A stretch of DNA of 12,234 bases from an uncultured Clostridium sp. (lineage in GTDB: Bacteria > Bacillota > Clostridia > Lachnospirales > Lachnospiraceae): the NCBI GenBank assembly GCA_900555045.1, contig USJW01000136.1, positions 1 through 12,234 on the forward strand, read 5' to 3'. The translations under genes were made by a program, and so were the position numbers. This document shows positions 1 through 6,734 of this stretch, one piece after another. Below the pieces are notes generated by a model. The model had not been told where the DNA came from, ran no database searches, and saw only the letters and a program-made list of their open reading frames with translations. Positions within the stretch are counted from its first letter, which is position 1, and each line of letters starts with the position of its first letter.

Positions 1-66
1 CCAAAAATGGAGTTTTTTTATCCACTATAAAAAAACAAGTAACCTTTGAGCTGTTTTTCCAAAAAT

Positions 67-101
67 AAATCGCTGTATTTTCGAGTGAAATACAACGATT
101 T
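67..101 (-). terminator. Intrinsic terminator of the ATPase-TOPRIM operon
   Basis: Two 14-base arms (67-80 and 88-101) with a 7-base loop form a stem that starts 9 bases past the stop codon of the TOPRIM-like gene. The only mismatch is C-A if read as plus-strand RNA, but becomes a U-G wobble on the minus strand, which favours minus-strand use. The stem is followed on the minus strand by ATTTTTGG. Bases 1-66 hold no gene that I can support. Confidence 0.65.
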
Positions 102-110
102 TATCTCTTG

Positions 111-842
111 TTATTGCAACATTTTCTTAAAATCCTGATAAAACGTTTCAAAGCTGATTCCACATTTATTTCTCAAAACGGCCATATCTATCGCCTCGGC
201 CAGCCGGACAAACACCTCACGACCTCCCTGATCCGTATCCTCCGATGCCTCCTCGAGCGCGCGCTTTAACACATGTTTCGGATAATCGCTGGATGGATCA
301 TGCTTATCCCCCCAGATCAACTCCGGTTTTGGAGGCAATTGGGGGGCTTTGCCAAAGACGGACTCAAATGCAGCCTCGTCTGCAAGCAGCCAATTCTCAA
401 TCATTTTTAGAGGAATCATAGGAATAAACGTTTTCTCCGTCTCAGCCCCCAAATCCCCCAAGCCCGAACAGGCCTCCTCATAAATCGCCCGGTAATAGTT
501 CCGGGCCTCGGCCATGGTTTTGGCTGACCCTTCTCTTGCGTCAGCGTCCGCATAAAATATGCCACGGTCAATCGCTCCCTCACAGCAATAATTTCTAAAT
601 TTGCGCGCTGGAATCGCCAAGCCGCTTAAGCCGTGTTCCGACCGAAGTAATTTCACGCGCTTCAGAGTTTCCTTCTGCACCGGCTGAAAATCTGGCCGAT
701 CCTCCATTCCGTAATCCTTCATGCAGCGTTCCAACAGATTAAACACCGGACCCCATTCCCACTGCATGCCACGTTTCTTGTCATAGGCCATATGGCCATA
801 ATCAGTGGGTCCCTCACCTGTAACCGCAATCACGGTATCCAC
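111..842 (-). CDS. TOPRIM-like (RloB/DUF4276-type) protein, partner of upstream ATPase
   Basis: Predicted 243-residue protein, probably a metal-dependent nuclease or effector. Seen: an N-terminal strand ending in GEGPTD (residues 9-14, acidic E10), a YADAD stretch (D99, D101) that fits the TOPRIM DxD position, and a MIENWLLAD motif around residue 149 of the kind found in DUF4276/RloB-like families. The open frame extends upstream to 1055, but that part lies antiparallel-in-register over the ATPase gene and is Arg/Trp-rich shadow. I chose GTG at 842 because AGGGGGC, overlapping the ATPase stop codon, sits 8 bases before it. The 13-base gap implies translational coupling to the ATPase. Known: paired AAA ATPase plus TOPRIM proteins form anti-phage systems (PARIS, RloAB, split OLD). 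Inferred: the same role here. The exact family is unsure; DUF4276 and DUF4435 are hard to separate by eye. Confidence 0.7.
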   Translation of the reverse strand: MDTVIAVTGEGPTDYGHMAYDKKRGMQWEWGPVFNLLERCMKDYGMEDRPDFQPVQKETLKRVKLLRSEHGLSGLAIPARKFRNYCCEGAIDRGIFYADADAREGSAKTMAEARNYYRAIYEEACSGLGDLGAETEKTFIPMIPLKMIENWLLADEAAFESVFGKAPQLPPKPELIWGDKHDPSSDYPKHVLKRALEEASEDTDQGGREVFVRLAEAIDMAVLRNKCGISFETFYQDFKKMLQ

Positions 843-855
843 AATTTTCTGCCCC

Positions 856-2046
856 CTAACCCATGTGCCGCATACAGAGATCCACCAATTCCTGATTCCC
901 AAGATTATAGATGATCTCTCCCGGATACATATACGCCAGCTTCTCCTCCAATTCCGGCGTATCAAATATGCGCACTGCTTTTGTACTCCCATCGTTCTCC
1001 GAACGATATAAGAAAATAATCTCGTCCTTTTCAACGTAATCCAAAAATACAACACTGTGAGTGGTCAAGACCATCTGGTTCCCGCTTTCGCTCATATCCT
1101 TGAAAATACCGATCAGAGCTTCCGCATAGGAGCTGTTGATTCCATTTTCAATTTCATCCAGCATGGACAAGCTGCACTGTTCACTCTCACTGATTCCAAC
1201 AATCGCCAACAACCGGAGAAGGCCGTCACTCAACTGGCCTGACGATACCCGGTATTTCACTTTTTCATATTTTTCTTCCACCATCATGTATACCCACCCT
1301 GGTTTACCTCTTGTCTCGGTGGAAACCTTCTCGATTTTATCGCCCAAAAGATTTTTTAATTTCAGCAAAAAATCTTCCTTCTTTTCTTCTGACAGACTTT
1401 TCAGGAATGTGGGCAAATTTTTTCCAGAGATCGACAAATACTTCGCCGTCCCTCTGCTGCTCATACGCATCTGATCCGGAGATAACAGCTCATACGAGCG
1501 CATCCCCATCAAAAAACGCTTTAATTCCTCTAATTCAGGAAAACTATTTTTTATTGCATTTTCATTCACTACTACCTTTAAAACGGACGATTCTACTGTC
1601 AACTGGGGATATGAGAGTATCACGCCATTGCGGTCGACAATCTGTGTTTCTCTCTCCGTAAACTCTAACAACAGCTGTCTCGTCTCTAAATCGTAAACAC
1701 TCTCCGCCACAAGCAGCAGCGTATTTTTCTGCAGTACATACTGCAGCTGCATCTCCCACTTCAGCTGGCGTTCCCGCCCGTCGACCGTGACCTGCACCTC
1801 CAGTGCCACACGCATTTCTTTCTCAGCTTTTCCCTTACACTTTGAGCGCAGATCCGCCACATTCCAGCCCCTGCGGTAAAAAAATGTCCCGAAATCCTCC
1901 TGCACGCAACTAGAAAGCAGACTGAGCACCTGCAATATCGTACTTTTCCCAGAGGCATTATTACCGACTATCACAGTCATCGGTGAAAAATCCATGGTGA
2001 AATGGTTGAGTGTTTTAAAATTGTCGATTTCCAGCTTTTTTATCAT
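856..2046 (-). CDS. ABC/SMC-type AAA ATPase (AAA_15/AAA_21), first gene of a putative defence pair
   Basis: A 396-residue cytosolic ATPase of the OLD/RloA/AriA class. Seen in order: N-terminal strand IKKLEIDNFKTL typical of these ATPases, Walker A GNNASGKST (28-36), a middle insert of about 220 residues, ABC signature SSGQLSDG (268-275), Walker B SLSMLDEIEN (292-301) with catalytic E, and H-loop TTHS (328-331). There is no fused C-terminal TOPRIM domain; that activity is supplied by the next gene. Length suits the family. The start at 2046 has GAGGT upstream at suitable spacing. Codon and base use are visibly more AT-rich than spoVB and MATE, hinting at acquisition by transfer. Such ATPases commonly sense phage or damaged DNA and control a partner effector; this is inference from family and context. 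Confidence 0.85.
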   Translation of the reverse strand: MIKKLEIDNFKTLNHFTMDFSPMTVIVGNNASGKSTILQVLSLLSSCVQEDFGTFFYRRGWNVADLRSKCKGKAEKEMRVALEVQVTVDGRERQLKWEMQLQYVLQKNTLLLVAESVYDLETRQLLLEFTERETQIVDRNGVILSYPQLTVESSVLKVVVNENAIKNSFPELEELKRFLMGMRSYELLSPDQMRMSSRGTAKYLSISGKNLPTFLKSLSEEKKEDFLLKLKNLLGDKIEKVSTETRGKPGWVYMMVEEKYEKVKYRVSSGQLSDGLLRLLAIVGISESEQCSLSMLDEIENGINSSYAEALIGIFKDMSESGNQMVLTTHSVVFLDYVEKDEIIFLYRSENDGSTKAVRIFDTPELEEKLAYMYPGEIIYNLGNQELVDLCMRHMG

Positions 2047-2080
2047 GATCTACCTCATTTTAGGTCAATTTATATAAAAA

Positions 2081-2100
2081 TGTCAACTGCACGGTTGACA
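2081..2100. promoter_or_regulatory. Palindromic operator candidate over the ATPase transcription start
   Basis: A perfect 7-bp inverted repeat, TGTCAAC-N6-GTTGACA, lies immediately downstream (minus sense) of the TATAAT box, so it covers the predicted +1. A third GTCAA half-site is at 2064-2068. It could be a repressor site or a 5'-leader hairpin; I cannot name a regulator. Confidence 0.4.
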
Positions 2101-2102
2101 CT

Positions 2103-2131
2103 ATTATACCCTATGCCAACCACCATTTCCA
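2103..2131 (-). promoter_or_regulatory. Sigma-A promoter of the ATPase-TOPRIM operon
   Basis: Minus-strand TGGAAA (2126-2131), 17-bp spacer, then consensus TATAAT (2103-2108). The predicted start is near 2096, giving a leader of about 50 nt. Confidence 0.6.
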
Positions 2132-2194
2132 CAGCAAAACGGAAAATTTCTAAAAAATACCTGTATAAATGAAAAACCTTCTCTTCTATAAAAC

Positions 2195-2223
2195 GTCATA
2201 ACCCGCTTTTCCTCCCATATATT
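2195..2223 (+). promoter_or_regulatory. Possible sigma-E promoter of spoVB
   Basis: GTCATAAC (2195-2202), 13-bp spacer and CATATATT (2216-2223) resemble the Bacillus sigma-E pattern (KMATATT, 14-15, CATACAMT) with two mismatches in each box. The predicted start is about 22 bases before the ATG. No convincing sigma-A promoter is seen here. B. subtilis spoVB is sigma-E dependent, which supports the reading. Confidence 0.35.
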
Positions 2224-2252
2224 TATAGTAATTCTCACACCCCGGAGTTTTT

Positions 2253-3821
2253 ATGATAAGTCCCAAGACCTCCTCAAAACCGGCCGGCGGCTGGCTCACC
2301 CCGCGCAAGCGGGCGTTCATCACTGGCACGCTGCTGCTGACCGGGACCGGCTTTCTCTGCCGGGTGCTTGGTTTTTTTTACCGAATCTTCATGTCCCGGG
2401 CCGTGGGCGCGGAAGGGCTTGGAATCTACAACATGGTCCATCCTGTGTTCGGCATCTGCTTTGCCGTCTGCGCCGGTTCCATCCAGACCGCCCTCTCCCA
2501 GTACGTGGCGGCCAACATGAAGCGGGGCCGCTCTGCCTTCTACAGCGGCCTCGTGATCTCCATGTCCCTATCCGTGCTCCTGGCCTCCTTCATCTGCCGG
2601 TTCGACGATTTTCTGGCCGCCCGGCTGCTCCTAGAGCCCAGGTGCGCCCCCTATCTTCCGGTGATGGCAATGTCCGTGCCCTTCGCCGCACTCCACGCGT
2701 GCATAAACGGCTACTACTATGGTATGCAGAAGGCGCGTGTCCCGGCCTTCTCCCAGGTGGCGGAGCAGGTGGTCCGCATGGCGGCGGTGTTCCTGATCGT
2801 GGACATCTGGATGGAGCAGGGGCGGGAAATCACGGTCACGCTGGCGGTCTACGGCCATCTGATCGGCGAGATGGCCTCGGCGGTCTTCACATTCTTCTCC
2901 CTGCTCTTCTTCCCGCCGGACCGCGGCATGCGCCCCGCGTTTGCCAACCACGGCATCCCCGGCCTGGGACTGGATCTGCGTGAGAGCGCTGCGCCCCTGA
3001 TGGCCTTGGCGCTCCCGCTGATGGGAAATCGGCTGGTTTTAAACTTTCTCGGCAGCGCCGAGGCCATCTGGATTCCCAACCGGCTGGTCCGGTTCGGCCT
3101 TACAAACAGCGACGCCTTCTCCATCTACGGCGTCCTCACCGGCATGAGCCTGCCCTTCATCCTTTTTCCCTCCGCCATCACCAACTCCATGGCGGTGCTG
3201 CTTCTGCCCACCGTGGCAGAGGCCCAGTCCGACGGGAACGAGGAGCGGATCTCCTCCGTGATCTCCATGTGCCTGCGCTACAGCTGCTACATGGGAATCC
3301 TCTGTATCGGCGTGTTCACCATGTTCGGAAACCAGCTGGGCGTCAGCGTGTTCAGGGATCCGGACTCCGGCACCTTCATCACCATCCTGGCCTGGCTCTG
3401 CCCCTTCATGTACCTGGCCACCACCCTGGGAAGCGTCCTAAACGGCCTGGGGAAGACCTCCACCACCTTCATCCAGAACGTGGCCGCCATGGTCATCCGC
3501 CTGGGCTTCGTGCTGTTTGCCATCCCGACCTTCGGCATCCAGGGGTATCTGTGGGGGATGCTGGCCAGCGAGCTGGCGCTGGCGCTCCTAAATATGATGG
3601 CCCTAAGACGGCTGGTACCGTTCCGCTGGAGCGCCTGGAGCATGGTGGTGAAGCCGGCCATGCTGCTTGGGATCTCCATCGGGATCTACTATTTCGCCAC
3701 CCCCATCTCCCGCCCCACAGGCCACCTGCCGCTCTTTGTGGAGACCGGGCTGCAGATCGCGTTTTTGTGCGCCGCTTATCTGGGGTTACTTCTGGTATTT
3801 CACAGGCGGAAACGCCTGTAG
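2253..3821 (+). CDS. spoVB: Stage V sporulation protein B-like lipid flippase (MOP superfamily)
   Basis: A 522-residue polytopic membrane protein with about 14 hydrophobic segments, matching the usual SpoVB length. The first helix region carries the SpoVB-like string GFLCRVLGFFYRIFMSRAVG (about 34-53), followed by EGLGIYNM, typical of clostridial SpoVB. This is the polysaccharide-transport branch of the MOP family, related to MurJ. Known role: membrane protein needed for spore cortex peptidoglycan, thought to move lipid-linked precursors. A short lysine/arginine-rich N-terminus precedes the first helix, as expected for an inside N-terminus. The ATG at 2253 has GGAG five bases upstream. The gene appears monocistronic, with a strong terminator behind it. 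A Wzx-type O-antigen flippase is the main alternative, but no polysaccharide genes lie nearby. Confidence 0.75.
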   Translation: MISPKTSSKPAGGWLTPRKRAFITGTLLLTGTGFLCRVLGFFYRIFMSRAVGAEGLGIYNMVHPVFGICFAVCAGSIQTALSQYVAANMKRGRSAFYSGLVISMSLSVLLASFICRFDDFLAARLLLEPRCAPYLPVMAMSVPFAALHACINGYYYGMQKARVPAFSQVAEQVVRMAAVFLIVDIWMEQGREITVTLAVYGHLIGEMASAVFTFFSLLFFPPDRGMRPAFANHGIPGLGLDLRESAAPLMALALPLMGNRLVLNFLGSAEAIWIPNRLVRFGLTNSDAFSIYGVLTGMSLPFILFPSAITNSMAVLLLPTVAEAQSDGNEERISSVISMCLRYSCYMGILCIGVFTMFGNQLGVSVFRDPDSGTFITILAWLCPFMYLATTLGSVLNGLGKTSTTFIQNVAAMVIRLGFVLFAIPTFGIQGYLWGMLASELALALLNMMALRRLVPFRWSAWSMVVKPAMLLGISIGIYYFATPISRPTGHLPLFVETGLQIAFLCAAYLGLLLVFHRRKRL

Positions 3822-3849
3822 ACATTTATCGATTGGTTTTCCTCTCCAA

Positions 3850-3894
3850 AAATGCCGCAGATCCTGGCTTTAAAACCCAAGGTCTGCGGCATTT
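3850..3894 (+). terminator. Terminator hairpin after spoVB
   Basis: Twelve-base perfect arms (3850-3861 and 3883-3894; core GCCGCAGA/TCTGCGGC), 28 bases past the spoVB stop codon. The stem is flanked by AAAA and ATTT, so the T tract is weak but the stem is strong. Confidence 0.65.
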
Positions 3895-3912
3895 GCATGG
3901 TTTGTATGAATT

Positions 3913-4050
3913 CTGTGGCGAGCGACAGACGGCGGAGTGCCTGCGCCGGATTCGTCAAAAAATCCTCCTATAAAATGGAGGTCGACGGCAGGATATCCTG
4001 CCGGCGTATGAGTATGAAAAAGTCTCTATGTCAAAGGTTTGGCTCCCTTT
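3913..4050. repeat. Non-coding stretch with five successive hairpins
   Basis: Between the spoVB terminator and the HAD gene (3895-4131) I see no supportable gene. It holds a run of small inverted repeats: CTGT/ACAG (3913-3928), CGGCG/CGCCG (3930-3948), CCTCC/GGAGG (3964-3981), a perfect 18-bp palindrome CGGCAGGATATCCTGCCG (3986-4003), and AAAGG/CCTTT (4033-4050). A 75-residue open frame crosses it but begins inside the terminator stem, so it is unlikely to be a gene. The density of structure suggests a dispersed intergenic repeat or a structured RNA; this cannot be settled without genome comparison. Confidence 0.4.
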
Positions 4051-4112
4051 ACGAGTATTATGATACCAACCATATGTGACCAAAGTTTGTCTGATTGATA
4101 AACTGTTCATAA

Positions 4113-4128
4113 AGATCCTTAAGAATCT
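4113..4128 (-). terminator. Weak terminator after the HAD gene
   Basis: On the minus strand AGATTC-TTAA-GGATCT folds into a 6-bp stem with one U-G wobble directly after the HAD stop codon, followed by only a short T run. The plus-strand version has a C-A mismatch, so minus-strand use fits better. Confidence 0.3.
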
Positions 4129-4131
4129 CTT

Positions 4132-4947
4132 TCACTCACAGCCCTCGTTTCGCCGCAGGAGATACTCCATGGCCTCCACCAGGCCGCCCTCCCGGATGTG
4201 GCCGGTCACATAGTCGGCCGCCTCCCTGGCCGCCGCGCAGCCGTTGCCCATGGCGATCCCCACACCGGCAAACCTTAACATGGACACATCGTTGGCCCCG
4301 TCCCCCACCGCAGCGATCTCCTCCGGTGCAAGCCCCCACCGCTGGATCACCTCCTGGATTCCCCGGCATTTTCCGCCCTCAGCCGGAAGCAGGTCAATGG
4401 CCCCGCCGTCGTGCCAGACCGCATGGGAGCAGCCGGGCAGCCCCCGAACGATCCTCTCGATTCCCGCCGCACCGGCGTAGGGGACAATCTGGTAGACCGG
4501 ATACTTAAGGGCCCGGCGGATATCCTCCACCGGCGGAAGCGTTGTGCCGATTCCCTGCTGCACCGCCTCCACCCGCCGGTCAATGTAGTTCATGTACATT
4601 TTGTCCTCCTCCATGAAAAGGCAGGGAAAGGGCTCCTCTTTAAGCAGCTGAAACAGACGCTCCACCTGGTCCTGGGGAATGGGGTTTCGGTACACAGCCC
4701 GCCCCGGCGCATGGCCCCCCTCGCACTCGTAGCACAGCTGGCCGTTTAGGGTGACGTAGGCGTCAAAGACCAGGTCGGCGAGCAGCCCCTCCTCCTTGAT
4801 CTCCAGCCAGTGCCTGCCCGTGGCGATGCACAGGCGAAGCCCCGCATCCGCGGCCAGCTTTAACGCCGCTCGCGTATACGCGGGGATCCCGCTCTTCTCA
4901 AACTCCCGCAGTGTGCCGTCGATGTCGAAAAACACAGCTTTTATCAT
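4132..4947 (-). CDS. Cof-type HAD-IIB family phosphatase
   Basis: A 271-residue cytosolic phosphohydrolase, the usual length for the Cof/YidA group. All four HAD motifs are present: DIDGT (8-12; nucleophile D8 and acid/base D10), ATGR (42-45), K193 in the GGKCRG loop, and GDGANDVSML (215-224). Residues from about 85 to 185 form the C2 (alpha/beta) cap that sets substrate choice. Members hydrolyse sugar phosphates, nucleotides or flavin phosphates; the substrate cannot be told from sequence. The start at 4947 has AAAGGAAA upstream. The gene is divergent from the MATE gene, with a promoter TTGACA-N17-TTTAAT whose spacer contains a palindrome, so shared control is likely. Confidence 0.9.
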   Translation of the reverse strand: MIKAVFFDIDGTLREFEKSGIPAYTRAALKLAADAGLRLCIATGRHWLEIKEEGLLADLVFDAYVTLNGQLCYECEGGHAPGRAVYRNPIPQDQVERLFQLLKEEPFPCLFMEEDKMYMNYIDRRVEAVQQGIGTTLPPVEDIRRALKYPVYQIVPYAGAAGIERIVRGLPGCSHAVWHDGGAIDLLPAEGGKCRGIQEVIQRWGLAPEEIAAVGDGANDVSMLRFAGVGIAMGNGCAAAREAADYVTGHIREGGLVEAMEYLLRRNEGCE

Positions 4948-4951
4948 AGCA

Positions 4952-4980
4952 TTGACTTTCCTTTCTGTTCGCGCTATAGT
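4952..4980 (+). promoter_or_regulatory. Sigma-A promoter of the MATE gene
   Basis: TTGACT (4952-4957), 17-bp spacer, TATAGT (4975-4980). The predicted start is near 4987, about 50 bases before the ATG. It overlaps the 5' end of the divergent HAD transcript. Confidence 0.55.
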
Positions 4981-4981
4981 T

Positions 4982-5010
4982 ATTAAATATCAATTATTCA
5001 TAATTGTCAA
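4982..5010 (-). promoter_or_regulatory. Sigma-A promoter of the HAD gene
   Basis: Minus-strand consensus TTGACA (5005-5010), 17-bp spacer and TTTAAT (4982-4987). Its -10 box abuts the -10 of the MATE promoter, so the two cannot easily be occupied together. Confidence 0.6.
4991..5006. promoter_or_regulatory. Palindromic operator candidate between HAD and MATE genes
   Basis: CAATTAT-TC-ATAATTG, a 16-bp perfect dyad, lies between the -35 and -10 of the HAD promoter and just after the predicted start of the MATE transcript. Its form recalls MarR-family sites, which often control efflux pumps, but no regulator gene is in the window. Confidence 0.45.
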
Positions 5011-5037
5011 CTAGTTAGTGAAAGGACGGAATGTTTT

Positions 5038-6426
5038 ATGGCAGAACAACAAAAAGTGAAAGAGGTGGATCTGGGCTCCGGCAATGTGGGCAAGCTGCTG
5101 TTTAGCCTGGCAATCCCGGCGATCACGGCCCAGGTGATCAATGTACTTTACAATATGGTGGACCGGATGTACATCGGCCATCTGCCCGGCGTGGGCGCCA
5201 ACGCTTTAACCGGCGTCGGCGTCACCTTCCCCATTATCATGGCAATCTCCGCCTTCGCGGCGCTAGTCAGCATGGGCGGCGCGCCCAGGGCCTCCATCAT
5301 GCTGGGCAAGGGCATGAAGGGGGAGGCGGAGAAAATTCTCGGCAACTGCACCACGGCCCTGGTCGTCGTGGCTGTGGTTCTGACCGTGTTCTTCCAGCTC
5401 TTCGGGCGTGAAATCCTGATGATCTTCGGGGCCAGCGACAACACCATCGAGTACGCGTGGGCCTACATGCAGATCTACTCCATGGGAACCATCTTCGTTC
5501 AGCTGGCGCTGGGGCTCAACGCCTACATCAACGCCCAGGGCTACGCCAAGACCGGCATGCTCACCGTGCTCATCGGCGCAGTCTGCAATATCGTGCTGGA
5601 TCCGATTCTGATGTTCGTGTTCCACATGGGCGTGCGCGGCGCGGCCCTTGCCACCATCATCTCCCAGGGCATCAGCGCGGCCTGGGTGGTGCTGTTTTTG
5701 CTCTCCGGCAAGAGCTACCTAAAAATCCGGATCCCCTGCCTGCGGCCGGAGCGCTCCGTGCTGCTGCCCGCCATCGCCCTGGGGGCCGCCCCCTTTGTGA
5801 TGCAGTTCACGGAGAGCATCCTAAACGTGTGCTTCAACACCTCCCTGCAGCGGTACGGGCAGGACCTGGCCGTGGGCTCCATGACCATCTGCAGCAGCGT
5901 CATGCAGTTCTCCATGCTGCCCCTCATGGGCATGTGCCAGGGCGCGCAGCCCATCATCAGCTTCAACTACGGCGCCAAAAAGATCGACCGGGTCAGCGCC
6001 ACCTTCCGGCTGCTGCTCATCACCTGCCTGGGCTACGCCACCGTGCTGTGGGCCATCAGCATGTTCGCCCCGCACGTGTTCACCGGCATCTTCACCCAGG
6101 ATGAGGCGCTGACCCAGTACGCGGTGTGGGCCCTGCGCATCTACATGGCCGCATCCCTGATGTTCGGCGCGCAGATCGCCTGCCAGCAGACCTTCATCTC
6201 CCTTGGAGACAGCAAGACCAGCCTGTTTCTGGCACTGCTGCGCAAGGTCATTTTGTTAATCCCGCTCATCTATCTCCTGCCGCGGTTCTTTGAGAACAAG
6301 GTCATGGCCGTGTTTATGGCGGAGCCCATCGCGGACACCATCGCGGTCTGTACGACGGTTGTGCTGTTTGTGATCTCATTCAGGAAGCTGAAACTGGAGA
6401 TGGGCGGGCCGCGGGTTGAGCGGTAA
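5038..6426 (+). CDS. MATE family multidrug/metabolite efflux transporter (MepA-like)
   Basis: A 462-residue inner-membrane antiporter with the 12-helix, two-bundle layout of MATE proteins. Seen: the N-terminal signature LLFSLAIPAITAQVINVLYN and VDRMYIGHLPG (about 20-52), and the repeated-half features AYINAQGYAKTGM (about 163-175) and LGDSKTSLFLALLRK in the C-terminal half. MATE pumps use sodium or proton gradients to export cationic drugs, dyes or metabolites; the substrate is unknown. The MepA-like branch is common in Clostridia. The ATG at 5038 is chosen for the conserved N-terminus, with GAAAGGA upstream at slightly long spacing. It is transcribed alone, ending at a strong terminator, and divergent from the HAD gene across an operator-like palindrome. 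It is distinct from spoVB although both belong to the MOP superfamily. Confidence 0.92.
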   Translation: MAEQQKVKEVDLGSGNVGKLLFSLAIPAITAQVINVLYNMVDRMYIGHLPGVGANALTGVGVTFPIIMAISAFAALVSMGGAPRASIMLGKGMKGEAEKILGNCTTALVVVAVVLTVFFQLFGREILMIFGASDNTIEYAWAYMQIYSMGTIFVQLALGLNAYINAQGYAKTGMLTVLIGAVCNIVLDPILMFVFHMGVRGAALATIISQGISAAWVVLFLLSGKSYLKIRIPCLRPERSVLLPAIALGAAPFVMQFTESILNVCFNTSLQRYGQDLAVGSMTICSSVMQFSMLPLMGMCQGAQPIISFNYGAKKIDRVSATFRLLLITCLGYATVLWAISMFAPHVFTGIFTQDEALTQYAVWALRIYMAASLMFGAQIACQQTFISLGDSKTSLFLALLRKVILLIPLIYLLPRFFENKVMAVFMAEPIADTIAVCTTVVLFVISFRKLKLEMGGPRVER

Positions 6427-6443
6427 TTTATGAATTGGGCTTT

Positions 6444-6493
6444 GCAGCCGTTCCCTGTCCGGAAAAAATTCGGACGGGATGCGGCTGCTTTTT
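6444..6493 (+). terminator. Strong intrinsic terminator after MATE gene
   Basis: Arms GCAGCCG...CCC.GTCCG (6444-6462) and CGGACGGG..GCGGCTGC (6471-6488) around an A-rich loop, followed by TTTTTATT. Confidence 0.9.
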
Positions 6494-6516
6494 ATTCTTA
6501 ATACGGGATTTAGGGG

Positions 6517-6544
6517 TTGCGGAATGCGCATTTTTTGATATAAT
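6517..6544 (+). promoter_or_regulatory. Extended -10 promoter of the Rpn gene
   Basis: TTGCGG (6517-6522), 16-bp spacer, TGA-TATAAT (6536-6544), an extended -10 with consensus hexamer. The start near 6551 leaves a leader of about 180 nt. Apart from a small GCCGG/CCGGC stem near 6601-6617, I see nothing in the leader. Confidence 0.55.
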
Positions 6545-6734
6545 GGAATCCTCTGGATATCATCTTACAGTTCTTATATTTCATTCTATTTTAATCATGG
6601 CCGGAACATCCCGGCGGACTTATCTCAAAGGTGATTCAGACAATCTGGTTTGGACGGGTGGTGGTGCCTATGGGGGCAGTTTGCGCGATTGAGGAGCGAT
6701 AGACTAGAATCTGCGTGATGGAGGAAAATAGAAT

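Noticed and set aside
3852..4079. A 75-codon plus-strand open frame after spoVB
   Set aside because: It starts inside the spoVB terminator stem, has no ribosome binding site, and crosses four inverted repeats; composition looks like chance translation of structured DNA.
6435..6692. An 85-codon open frame after the MATE gene
   Set aside because: It spans the strong MATE terminator and the next promoter and has no ribosome binding site.
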